Source: Kistimonas sp964291505 (GTDB taxonomy: Bacteria > Pseudomonadota > Gammaproteobacteria > Pseudomonadales > Endozoicomonadaceae). From it: a DNA stretch of 64,000 nt. The notes under the pieces are model-generated. The model was not told where the DNA came from and ran no database searches. It saw only the letters and a list, made by a program, of their open reading frames with translations. The DNA lies in the NCBI GenBank assembly GCA_964291505.2, contig OZ220216.1, positions 806,001-870,000 on the forward strand, given 5' to 3'. Below are positions 33,311 to 41,882 of the stretch, one piece after another (within the stretch, counting starts at the first letter, position 1; every line of letters starts with the position of its first letter). The position numbers and the translations under genes were made by a program.

Positions 33311-36300
33311 TTAAGGGTTGCTGATCGTTTGATGGTCTGAATCAGAGGTGAAGAGCATCTTGATATCTTCAAGAATGCCATACAGACAGGGCAGTAATAC
33401 GAGCGTTATCAGCGTCGCAAACAGAATGCCGAAGCCCAGCGAGATCGCCATCGGGATCATGAACCGTGCCTGACGTGAGGTTTCGAAGATCATCGGCGCC
33501 AGACCGCCAAAGGTGGTAATGGTGGTCAGCATAATGGGGCGGAACCGGCGTACACCCGCTTGCTTGATAGCTTCGTAGCCATTCAGTCCTTTCTGTCGCT
33601 GCTGGTTGGCATAATCCACCATGATCAGGCTGTCATTCACCACCACGCCGCACAGGGCGACAATGCCGAACAAGCTCACCATACTCAGGGTATAACCCAT
33701 CAGTACATGGCCTATTACCGCCCCAACAACCCCAAACGGTATCACAGCCATCACGACAAAGGGCTGCGAATAGCTGCGGAACGGAATAGCCAGCAGCAGG
33801 TAAAGCATCATCAGAGCCAGTGCGCCGCCCGTTACCATGCTGGAGAGACTTTCCCGCTCATCGGCCTGACGTCCCTGCAGGCTGATATCCAGTCCTGGAT
33901 AGGCAGCCTGAAGTTCCGGAAAGACCGATTTTTCCAGCGCAGCAATCACTTGTGGTGTCTTGCCCAGCGGCGTGACATCGGCTTTTACATCGACAGTCCG
34001 ACGACTGTTACGGCGGTTTATGGTTGAGGCGGACTCATCACGCATCACATCCGCCACCTGGAACAGCGGCACATCATCACCGGCCGGGGTGCGGATCATG
34101 AGCTGCTCAAGGTCATATTCACTGATGCGCTGGTATTCCGGAAGCCGAACCATGACCCGTACTTCATTACTGCCTCGTTGCTGGCGGAAGGCCTGGGCAC
34201 CATAAAAGGATGATCGCACCTGGCTGGCAAGATCCCGGGCAGTCAGCCCGAGGCTGCGGCCTTCGGGGCGAATCTTGAAACTGAGCTGGGGCTTGCCGCT
34301 GGCAAAGGTATTTTCAATGTCAGAGACTCCTTGGAATCGAGCTAGGTCTTCAGCCAGTTGGTCACTGGCAGCTCTCAACAGTGCCGTTTTCCGATGACTC
34401 AATTCAACCGTCAGGGCAGAGCCGCCGCCAGGGCCCCGTCCGGTGGCTGAAAACGCCAACCCCTGGATACCGGGTATCGGGCCGACGGCTTCTCGCCAGA
34501 GCCGGGTGACGTCTGTCGTGCTGACCGGGCGGACACCGTTTTCCTGCAGGTGCATGAATACCTTGACTTCATTGCTGTTGATCCGGGCCTCAATACTGTG
34601 AAGCAGTTTGTCGCCACCGTTGTTTTCAGCCACTTCTCGGGCTGCGGTTTCCAGTTGTTCACGGACCGCTTCAGCCTGACTGAGTGGGTTGCCATACGGT
34701 AAAGTAGCTGTCGCTGTGGCGCGGTCTGACTCGGTGCGGGGCATCAGAGTAAAACCCAGTCGCCCGCTGCCCATGTAGGCAATGGCAATCAAGAGCAGGG
34801 TGATACCGATCGCCATGGTCAGATAACGATGGTGCATGATCTGTGCGATAGCCGGCTGGTAACGATGCTGGATAAAGTCCTGCAGGCGACGATCCACACT
34901 TTCCTGAACATGATCCAATCGACGACCCAGCTGGCTGGCAGGGCGTTTTTTCATCCAGGCCAGATGTGCCGGCAGAATGAACAGGGATTCAATCCATGAG
35001 ATCAGGAAAACGCTGATCACCACGATGGGAATCACCATGAATATCTTACCCAGGAAGCCAGGCAGGAACAGGATCGGCAGGAAGGCCACCACATTGGTGA
35101 GAATGCTGAAGGTCAGTGGCACGGCGACCTGTCGGGTACCGATAATCGCAGCCTTGTGAAAATCCATGCCCTGCTGCATGTTTTCATAGATGTTTTCGCC
35201 GGCGATGATGGCGTCATCCACCACGATGCCCAGGGCAATGATAAAGGCGAACATCGATACCATGTTGATGGAGACATCCAGTCCCGGCAGGATGAGCAGA
35301 GCGCCCAGGAACGAGATCGGAATGCCCATGGTGACCCAGAAGGCCAGACGGAATTCCAGGAACAGGCCCAGTACGACCAGCACCAGCAGCAGACCCATAA
35401 AGGCATTTTTCAGCAGCAGGTCCATCCGTGCCCGGTAAATGTCGGAGTCATCATCGGCAACGACCAGGCTGATGCCTGGCGGCAGTTCTGCGGTGATAGC
35501 CGGCAGCACATCATGCACTGCATCAGAGATACCGATAGGGGTCTGGTCGCCTACCCGGAACACCGTGATGGCAATCGATGGGTTACCGTTCCATGTGTTG
35601 TAAACATCACTGTCTTCAAAACCGTCTTTGACGGAGGCGACATCCCCCAGAGTCAGCAGTCCACCTTCAGCAGAGGTGACCAGGGGAATGCCTGCAAAAT
35701 CCCGGGCCCAGTCCCGGCGCTCCTGAACCTGGAGGCTGATTTCTCCGCCTTCCGTTTTCAGGGTGCCGCCGGACAAATCCAGCGCACTGTTGCGAATTGT
35801 ACTGGCAACGTCTGACAGGGTTAGCTGGTAACGGCGTAGGGTGTCACGGTTGATTTCCACCTGAATTTCGTAATTGCGCGCACCATCCAGTTCGGCCTGG
35901 GTAATGCCCGGAGACTGCAGCAATCGGTCGCGGATAGTTTCCGCCTGTTCTCTCAGGGTGACTTCATTCACATTGCCGTGCAGGACAAGATCCAGTGCGG
36001 CATGCTTTCTACCACCCAGACTGACGACCGGCTTTTCAGCTTCTTCCGGGAATGTACTGATCCGGCCCACAGCCTGCTCAATTTCCTGCAGGGTACGGTC
36101 GGGGTTGGCACCGTTCATCAGCTCTGCGGACACCATCGCACTGCCTTCACTGGCTCGGGCGGTTATTTCCTCGATGCCTTCAATGCCACGGATTTCATTT
36201 TCAATCGCGAGAACGATCCCCTGTTCGACTTCTTCCGGCGTCGCTCCGGAGTAGGCGACGCTGACATTGACGATATCCAGGGTGAATTCCGGAAATACCT

Positions 36301-36424
36301 CTTTGCGGATCTGCATGGATAGCATCAGACCGCCAATCAACAGGAATAGCATCAACAGGTTGGGCGTAACCCGGTTGTTGACCATCCAGGCGATAGGGCC
36401 ACGGTTCAGGGATGCTCGGCTCAT
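33311..36424 (-). CDS. RND efflux transporter permease subunit
   Basis: 1037 residues, the usual AcrB/MexB length, with twelve membrane segments and two large periplasmic loops. TM4 carries the proton-relay Asp pair in LGIVVDDAIIAGENIYE. The early EVFPEFTLDIVNV and GATPEEVEQGI and the late GVVVNDSLIMVDYANQQRQKG match HAE-1-type pumps. It exports drugs, detergents or metabolites through the adaptor and outer-membrane channel encoded upstream. It is the last gene of a three-gene operon and overlaps the adaptor gene by 4 bp. The substrate is unknown; no regulator gene adjoins. Confidence 0.95.
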   Translation of the reverse strand: MSRASLNRGPIAWMVNNRVTPNLLMLFLLIGGLMLSMQIRKEVFPEFTLDIVNVSVAYSGATPEEVEQGIVLAIENEIRGIEGIEEITARASEGSAMVSAELMNGANPDRTLQEIEQAVGRISTFPEEAEKPVVSLGGRKHAALDLVLHGNVNEVTLREQAETIRDRLLQSPGITQAELDGARNYEIQVEINRDTLRRYQLTLSDVASTIRNSALDLSGGTLKTEGGEISLQVQERRDWARDFAGIPLVTSAEGGLLTLGDVASVKDGFEDSDVYNTWNGNPSIAITVFRVGDQTPIGISDAVHDVLPAITAELPPGISLVVADDDSDIYRARMDLLLKNAFMGLLLVLVVLGLFLEFRLAFWVTMGIPISFLGALLILPGLDVSINMVSMFAFIIALGIVVDDAIIAGENIYENMQQGMDFHKAAIIGTRQVAVPLTFSILTNVVAFLPILFLPGFLGKIFMVIPIVVISVFLISWIESLFILPAHLAWMKKRPASQLGRRLDHVQESVDRRLQDFIQHRYQPAIAQIMHHRYLTMAIGITLLLIAIAYMGSGRLGFTLMPRTESDRATATATLPYGNPLSQAEAVREQLETAAREVAENNGGDKLLHSIEARINSNEVKVFMHLQENGVRPVSTTDVTRLWREAVGPIPGIQGLAFSATGRGPGGGSALTVELSHRKTALLRAASDQLAEDLARFQGVSDIENTFASGKPQLSFKIRPEGRSLGLTARDLASQVRSSFYGAQAFRQQRGSNEVRVMVRLPEYQRISEYDLEQLMIRTPAGDDVPLFQVADVMRDESASTINRRNSRRTVDVKADVTPLGKTPQVIAALEKSVFPELQAAYPGLDISLQGRQADERESLSSMVTGGALALMMLYLLLAIPFRSYSQPFVVMAVIPFGVVGAVIGHVLMGYTLSMVSLFGIVALCGVVVNDSLIMVDYANQQRQKGLNGYEAIKQAGVRRFRPIMLTTITTFGGLAPMIFETSRQARFMIPMAISLGFGILFATLITLVLLPCLYGILEDIKMLFTSDSDHQTISNP

Positions 36425-37662
36425 AGAGGCTGATCTCCCTTGGCTTGTGGAGCACTGACCAGCTTATTAATGTCTGGGGATTCTTCCCGTGTTCGCAGGG
36501 GAAGGCCGGGAACCGGAGCGGGCAGGGCAGAAGTGACAATGTGTTCGCCTGTCGTAATGCCATTGGCTATCAGTACCGTGTCCTGACCGGTAAACAGAGG
36601 GACCACTGTTCGAACATCGAGCGTGTTGTCATTGCTCATGAGCCAGACAGTATTGCCGTTATGCAGGTGTTCTCTGGGCAGTGCGACCACATTAGCGATG
36701 GTGGGACCCTGGATGTCAGCCCGCAGGTAGTCATTGACGCGAACGGCTGGCTGCTGGTGGTTTTCCGGTTTCAGCGCCAGCGGATCGGGAATAGCAATCA
36801 GGACACGTGCCATGCGCGTGCCTGCTTCCAGGCTGGGCGAAACCGACAGCACGTAACCTTCCCTGAACTGGTTGTCTGGCCAAGAAGGGCTGTAGACCTT
36901 CACTGGAGAACCACTGACTGGGTCGCCACCGGTCAGCCATTGCAATTGCTCAACGGGCACGCTGGCTTCCAGGCGGAATTCTGAAATATCCACCATCTCT
37001 AGTAGCGCTGTAGACGTATTGACGAAACTGCCCAGCTCGACGTTAAGACTGACAACCTGACCATCAAAAGGTGGTTTGATGGTTGTGCGTTCCAGAGAAA
37101 GGTTGGCTTGTGCCAGATCCGCTTCTGCCAATGCCAGTGCGGCCTCGGCTGCCTGAAGCTGGGGTTGGCGTAAGACCAGGCTTTCGTCGGCAGGCGACAG
37201 TTTGCGTCCAGTCAGTTCATACTCCTGACGAGCGATGGCTTGTTGACCCTGTTCCAGCAACAGGTCGGCATTGGCCTTGGCAACATTGCTGGCCATGCGC
37301 TGCAGGGCGATGCGGTAATCACTGTTGTCCAGGTGGATGACGGTATCATCGACGCTGACGGTGTAACCGGGCACCAGTGTCGGGCTGACCTGGATAATTT
37401 CACCGCTGACCTGCGGGTACAGTGTCACCTGCCGTTTTGCGACGACCTGCCCCATGACTTCAACGATGGGCCGATGTTCAGCCTTTTCGACCCGTAGCGT
37501 ATCGACCAGGCGGGTATTGTCAGCCGGTGTTGCCGTCCCTGCCCGTGGGGGGCTTTTGAGCAACAGGGCTGAGGCTGTGATGCCGGCCAGGATAACGACG
37601 ACAGGCAGTGCCAGTTTGAGCCAGCGGGCGTTGGGTGTGGTTAGGGTATTCATAGTCTTCAT
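36421..37662 (-). CDS. RND efflux periplasmic adaptor (membrane fusion protein)
   Basis: 413 residues. An N-terminal membrane anchor (LKLALPVVVILAGITASALLL), the lipoyl-like half motifs (GQVVAKRQVTLYPQVSGEII ... TTIKPPFDGQVVSLNVELG), an alpha-hairpin between them (residues ~110-200), and beta-barrel and membrane-proximal domains. It bridges the inner-membrane pump and the outer-membrane factor. Four-base overlaps on both sides show translational coupling with both partners. Confidence 0.93.
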   Translation of the reverse strand: MKTMNTLTTPNARWLKLALPVVVILAGITASALLLKSPPRAGTATPADNTRLVDTLRVEKAEHRPIVEVMGQVVAKRQVTLYPQVSGEIIQVSPTLVPGYTVSVDDTVIHLDNSDYRIALQRMASNVAKANADLLLEQGQQAIARQEYELTGRKLSPADESLVLRQPQLQAAEAALALAEADLAQANLSLERTTIKPPFDGQVVSLNVELGSFVNTSTALLEMVDISEFRLEASVPVEQLQWLTGGDPVSGSPVKVYSPSWPDNQFREGYVLSVSPSLEAGTRMARVLIAIPDPLALKPENHQQPAVRVNDYLRADIQGPTIANVVALPREHLHNGNTVWLMSNDNTLDVRTVVPLFTGQDTVLIANGITTGEHIVTSALPAPVPGLPLRTREESPDINKLVSAPQAKGDQPL

Positions 37663-39077
37663 ACCTCCTGACCTGCAGGCGGTTCGTGATGGTCAGTCTT
37701 GTCCGGATGCCAGCCGCCGGCTAATGCGCGGTAGAGTGCGATGCGGTATTCAATCAGCTGGCGCTGTGCTGTCAGGTGTTGACGCTGAAGATCCTGAAGG
37801 CTTTTCTGGGCCTGCAGAACATTGAGGTAGTCAGTGGCCCCTTTGGCGTATCGCAGCTGAGTCTGGTCAAGGATCTGGGTGGCTAGTGTCACTTGCTGGG
37901 TCAGCTGGGTCAGATATGCCTGCTGGTGGTCTTCACGAACCAAGGCATCTTCCACTTCTCCGAGTGCTTCAAGTACGGTCTGGGTGTAGTTCTGGACAGA
38001 TTCCTGCAAGGCATAAAGCGCCCGGTCAGCCTCAGCCTTTCGTTGCCCACCATCAAACAGAGGGGCTGTAATGCCCCCAAGCAGGCTGACCGCCCAGGTG
38101 TCAAACAGGTTATGCCAGTGATCACTGGCTGTAGATAATGAGGCTGTTAGAGTCAGGCGAGGAAGACGATCGGCACGAGCTACCACTACGCCTTGGCGCA
38201 GGGATTCGACCTCAAACCAGGCCTGGCGCAGGTCTGGCCGGCGTTCGGTGAGTGTTGCGGGCAGACCGGTGTCCGGCAGAGTCGGGAGTGTCGGGAGTGC
38301 TGCAGCGTTCCAGGCTAAGGGGGCTGATGGCGCTTGACCGGTCAGAATGTTGAGCTGGTGGATCAGCACCTGCTGTTGGGCCCTGGCCTGTATGATATCT
38401 GCTTCAATGGCTTCCAGCTGAAGCTGCTGTTGCATGACATCCGTTGCGGGTGCACGGCCGGATTGATAGCGAAAATCTATCAATTTCAAAGTGTTAGTCA
38501 GATTCTCGCGTTGCTTGGCCAGCAGTGTGAGCTGGTTGGCTTGCTCCTGCAGGGCATACCAGGTATTGGCCAGGGTCGCGGCCAGAGTCATGGTTGCAGC
38601 ATCCAGCGATTCCCGGCTGGCCAGCCAGTCATAACGGGCGCTTTCCCGACTGGCCTGGTTTCTGCCCCAAAAATCCAGTTCATAGGCGGCTTCCAGGCCT
38701 AGGGTGTAATCGGTGCTGTTACCAAGAGTGATGCCATTATCTGCCCGGGTTCGTTTGCCACTGCCAGAGGTGCTGATCTCCGGAAAAAGGGAGGCTCCCG
38801 CCTTCTTTGCTTGGGCTTCGGCCTGGTTAAGGCGCTCGCGGGCAGCTTGCAGCGAGTAATTCTGGGTAAATGTCTGCTGCATCAGTGCCTGAAGCTGGGG
38901 GTCTTTGAAGTCCTGCCACCAGTTACTGCCCAGCTCAGCGGTGCCTTGTGCGGTGAAATGCCCGGGCAGAGACAAATCCGGCGGGGTGTCTGGCGGTGTA
39001 AGCGCACACGCTGTCAGAAATAGGCAGAGCGCCGCAGTGCCCAGCGTCGGCCGGAGGATCCTTGATCGTTGAAGCAT
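37659..39077 (-). CDS. Outer membrane efflux lipoprotein (OprM/NodT family)
   Basis: 472 residues from ATG 39077. The lipoprotein signal ends LFLTACALTPP (lipobox Cys ~24). The TolC-fold repeats are visible as two similar halves, with GSNWWQDFKDPQLQALM, LTLSYELDFWGR-like ELDFWGRNQASRESAR, ITAPLFDGGQRKAE and RYAKGATDYLNVLQAQ. It forms the trimeric exit duct of the pump. A longer frame reaches 39212, but only the ATG at 39077 puts the lipobox at a normal position. It is the first gene of the operon. Confidence 0.92.
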   Translation of the reverse strand: MLQRSRILRPTLGTAALCLFLTACALTPPDTPPDLSLPGHFTAQGTAELGSNWWQDFKDPQLQALMQQTFTQNYSLQAARERLNQAEAQAKKAGASLFPEISTSGSGKRTRADNGITLGNSTDYTLGLEAAYELDFWGRNQASRESARYDWLASRESLDAATMTLAATLANTWYALQEQANQLTLLAKQRENLTNTLKLIDFRYQSGRAPATDVMQQQLQLEAIEADIIQARAQQQVLIHQLNILTGQAPSAPLAWNAAALPTLPTLPDTGLPATLTERRPDLRQAWFEVESLRQGVVVARADRLPRLTLTASLSTASDHWHNLFDTWAVSLLGGITAPLFDGGQRKAEADRALYALQESVQNYTQTVLEALGEVEDALVREDHQQAYLTQLTQQVTLATQILDQTQLRYAKGATDYLNVLQAQKSLQDLQRQHLTAQRQLIEYRIALYRALAGGWHPDKTDHHEPPAGQEV

Positions 39078-39374
39078 AGGTTGTTGTGTTGTGTCCCGGA
39101 TACAGCTTTTTGGAATATGGACAGAGTTTCTCAGAAGAAGTTCTAAAAAGATTGCCGTTATTTTTACTTTTTGTAACGAAGTTTCACAAGTGTTTTTGTA
39201 AATGATTCTCAATAACTGGATATGTGCTGATCTTTCTCAATATTGTTCAACGTGGCTTCTAGACTTTAGTGGAAGGGTTTTACGAAAGTCTGATTGAGCA
39301 CAAAAGCTGGCATGGGACAATAGTTGTGCAGTGAAAAAGGATTTCACAATAAATAAAAGTAAAAGGAGTTTTGT
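39078..39374. promoter_or_regulatory. Divergent promoter region of efflux operon and poly-proline gene
   Basis: About 300 AT-rich bases between two divergent genes. The plus-strand gene has a strong ribosome site AAGGAG seven bases before its ATG. TGTAAATGATTCTCAATAA (39197-39215) vaguely resembles a Fur box, but the match is poor. No confident promoter hexamers. Confidence 0.4.
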
Positions 39375-41324
39375 ATGAGACCCATAGTTCCCAATCTCCC
39401 TAAGGTGGAGTGGAAACCTAAACCATCAGCCAGTTCTGAAACTGAGAAAGAAGCTCAAAGGACAGCCTTCAAATCACGTGCGAAGCGAACTGTTTCTGTC
39501 GCTAATACGCCCTATGTTCCCCTGAAACAACAGTGTTCAGGTACTCACTCTACAACTGTGGCCAGTCAGCACAAGGCGGCCAAAAAACCTGTTGCAAAAG
39601 GTGCTGAGAAACCTGAGTGGATGCAAGAACTGGCAAAAAAGAATCGGGAAAAAAGAGCAGCCAAGAAATCCGCGACGGCGAAGCAGGCGGAAGTTGAAAC
39701 CAATACGCAAAAAGTGAAAAAGAATCAGCTTAATAAACCCCAGACTGGGAAGGCTGGTTCCGCAGACAAATCCACTGCCTCTCATTCTACAGCCACTGCT
39801 ACTACACCTCAGTGGAAAAAAGACTTGGCTGAACGCATTAGACAAAAAAAGGCGGACAATCAATCCGTAACAGTAGAACAGGACGTAAATAATAAGCCGC
39901 AGCCATTAACTGGAAAGTCCAAGTCCGGTGAGGCAGTTGCGCCTGTTCAAACGGGCAGCAGCACAAATGCTACTCTGGCATCAACGGGTACGACAGGGGA
40001 GGCGCCTCCGCCACCTCCGCCACCTCCGCCACCTCCGCCACCTCCAATGGATATGGCCTCAGCTCCCAAGATGGGTAAAGATAAGCCAACCTCAATCAGT
40101 CAAGGATTGAATAATTTAAAGAAAGCGCCTAAGACACCTGAAGTTGATTCATCTCAATCGTCAGATAAGGTCGCTCTCTCTCTTGATGAGACCATAAAAG
40201 CGGCTCAGAAATTGAGAGATGAGAAAAACATTCCTTATGTCACTGCTGAGACTTTGATTAACAATGGCTTTGATGTGATAGGGGACGATCTTGATAAGCG
40301 TTTGGATAAACAAATTAAGCTGCTGGCAGAACGTTATTATACTGAACCTCTGGCAGATGCTTTGCGTTCCCAGATTCTGAAGGCGATCAAAAAACCGGGA
40401 AGTTCTCATGAGATGCTTTTTTTGCACCATGTTCAGGCAACCTTGGATCGACAATATCAAAAGAGCAGCCGTGGAAAGGCGTCAGAATATATTAAGCAAC
40501 CGCCACACTTGTCGAGTTTTAGGGATTTTGAGGCATTAAACAAATGTTCTGGTTATGAGCACTACGATAAGCAGGTATTTGTTGATGATTACATTGCTTC
40601 CCTGATAAAGCCTGCCATGGAAACAATTTTGAAACCGAAGAATGGGGCGAGTACGTCGGACGTTCTCGGTCTTAAAACAATTCAGGAGCGTTACAAAAAC
40701 GCTTGTTTAGGATTGAACTGTATTCCTATGGATCAAACAGCATTTGCTGCTTACTTTTCTGGTGCCAAGGAAAGCACGTTCGTTGACTTGATGAAGGCGC
40801 AGGGCCTTGATCCTGCACTGGTTACGCCGGACGAGTATCAAGATATCGATACTTATGTAGGCGTACTCAAAGGCACCTTTGAAATTCGTGATGCCGATGA
40901 TCGGCGTATTGAGCATGCGGTTGGTTTGCTGGAAACCCGATTGCTGGATGGTAATGATGATCGAGCGCTGGCGATGCTGGAGCGACTGATCATGGCCAGG
41001 AAAGGCCACAAGCCTGTGCAGGTGCAGCAGTCTAACGATGGTAGCAGCATCGGCGTCATTAGAGATAAGGTGGATGCATTCCTCAAGGGCGATCTTCAGG
41101 CAAGTGATATTCAAGGTTTGTTGCAGGAGTTGGACTTGTTAACACTCCGTTACCTGGAGGCTAATGTTGGAGAATTTGTCGATAAGCCTTTTGCTGGAAA
41201 AATAAAGCCAGAGCAGCGCAAGCAACTTATGGGTGCATTAACTGCAGCGATTAGTGCTTCTAATAAACCATCGTCAGCCATTGATGGCCGGTATCCAGAT
41301 GAAGGGACAGTACAAGAAGGGTAA
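39375..41324 (+). CDS. Poly-proline, WH2-like motif protein; candidate host-directed effector
   Basis: 649 residues, no signal peptide or membrane helix. Residues ~1-205 are polar, basic and low-complexity, with two related motifs: PEWMQELAKKNREKRAAKK (80-98) and PQWKKDLAERIRQKKAD (145-161). Residues 211-224 are 14 consecutive prolines. ISQGLNNLKKAPK (241-253) fits the WH2 actin-binding core I-x2-G-x2-L-K-K. Residues ~265-640 are a predicted helical domain I do not recognise. The order poly-Pro then WH2-like recalls WASP/WIP proteins and bacterial actin nucleators such as VopL/VopF. Effector function is inference; no secretion genes adjoin. Strong ribosome site and its own terminator indicate a single-gene unit. 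Confidence 0.8.
   Translation: MRPIVPNLPKVEWKPKPSASSETEKEAQRTAFKSRAKRTVSVANTPYVPLKQQCSGTHSTTVASQHKAAKKPVAKGAEKPEWMQELAKKNREKRAAKKSATAKQAEVETNTQKVKKNQLNKPQTGKAGSADKSTASHSTATATTPQWKKDLAERIRQKKADNQSVTVEQDVNNKPQPLTGKSKSGEAVAPVQTGSSTNATLASTGTTGEAPPPPPPPPPPPPPPMDMASAPKMGKDKPTSISQGLNNLKKAPKTPEVDSSQSSDKVALSLDETIKAAQKLRDEKNIPYVTAETLINNGFDVIGDDLDKRLDKQIKLLAERYYTEPLADALRSQILKAIKKPGSSHEMLFLHHVQATLDRQYQKSSRGKASEYIKQPPHLSSFRDFEALNKCSGYEHYDKQVFVDDYIASLIKPAMETILKPKNGASTSDVLGLKTIQERYKNACLGLNCIPMDQTAFAAYFSGAKESTFVDLMKAQGLDPALVTPDEYQDIDTYVGVLKGTFEIRDADDRRIEHAVGLLETRLLDGNDDRALAMLERLIMARKGHKPVQVQQSNDGSSIGVIRDKVDAFLKGDLQASDIQGLLQELDLLTLRYLEANVGEFVDKPFAGKIKPEQRKQLMGALTAAISASNKPSSAIDGRYPDEGTVQEG
40005..40046 (+). 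repeat. In-frame 9-bp tandem repeat encoding poly-proline
   Basis: The unit CCTCCGCCA repeats four times plus a partial copy, 42 bp in all, encoding 14 prolines. Because the unit is three codons, slippage would change tract length without shifting the frame. Confidence 0.9.
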
Positions 41325-41341
41325 GAGGTACACTTGAAAAC

Positions 41342-41369
41342 AAAACCGGCTTTAGCCGGTTTTGTTTTT
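41342..41369 (+). terminator. Rho-independent terminator after the poly-proline gene
   Basis: Perfect stem AAAACCGGCT / AGCCGGTTTT with a two-base spacer, then GTTTTTC. Confidence 0.9.
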
Positions 41370-41514
41370 CTGCTTATCGCATGTGATTAGTAACAGGGCT
41401 GATGTGAATGGATCGAAAGCAGACCGCTGGGTATGCATTTCTATAGGGAGAATTGTTGCATGTTAGAATCGTGAAAGATCGGTAAAAATCTGTCTTTTAT
41501 ATCCATAAGCAAGA

Positions 41515-41808
41515 TCAAGCCGAATTCTTTTGTTTTTGCAGCATCGCCAGGGGCATCGGCAATTCAACGGAGATATCGGCAGCAGGCCGGCAGCAGCAGG
41601 GCAGAATTTTACCCTCAGGTACAAAAGCGATAGGTTCTTCCAGATACTCTACAGCCCCTTCGACCAGATCGATCTGACAGCACCCACAAAACCCCTGACG
41701 ACACTGGTATTCCATTTCAAGGTTCTGGTGTTCCAGCGCTTCAAGCAGGGTATGTTCGGAACGGGGAATGAAACTGTAACCATCGACGATCTTAACGATG
41801 TTGGCCAT
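41515..41808 (-). CDS. yfaE: 2Fe-2S ferredoxin for ribonucleotide reductase maintenance (YfaE)
   Basis: 97 residues. The cluster ligands are in CRQGFCGCCQ (C-x4-C-x2-C spacing) plus a later Cys in ILPCCCRP, the plant-type ferredoxin pattern. In E. coli YfaE delivers electrons to the NrdB diiron site to regenerate the tyrosyl radical. It follows nrdB on the same strand after 74 bp, but an intrinsic terminator lies between, so part of its mRNA must come from readthrough or its own promoter. Compared with E. coli (84 residues) it has a longer, proline-rich tail. Confidence 0.92.
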   Translation of the reverse strand: MANIVKIVDGYSFIPRSEHTLLEALEHQNLEMEYQCRQGFCGCCQIDLVEGAVEYLEEPIAFVPEGKILPCCCRPAADISVELPMPLAMLQKQKNSA

Positions 41809-41847
41809 CGTACCTTTCCCTTGCTGTCGCCCGGTTCCGGGGCGGGT

Positions 41848-41873
41848 GAAAAAAAAGCGCCCGGATGGGCGCT
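41848..41873 (-). terminator. Rho-independent terminator between nrdB and yfaE
   Basis: Stem AGCGCCC / GGGCGCT with a four-base loop and a run of eight T on the minus strand, only 10 bp beyond the nrdB stop. Confidence 0.9.
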
Positions 41874-41882
41874 GTCAGCAGG

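Noticed and set aside
39197..39215. Fur-box-like sequence upstream of the efflux operon
   Set aside because: TGTAAATGATTCTCAATAA shares only scattered bases with the Fur consensus and lacks its symmetry.
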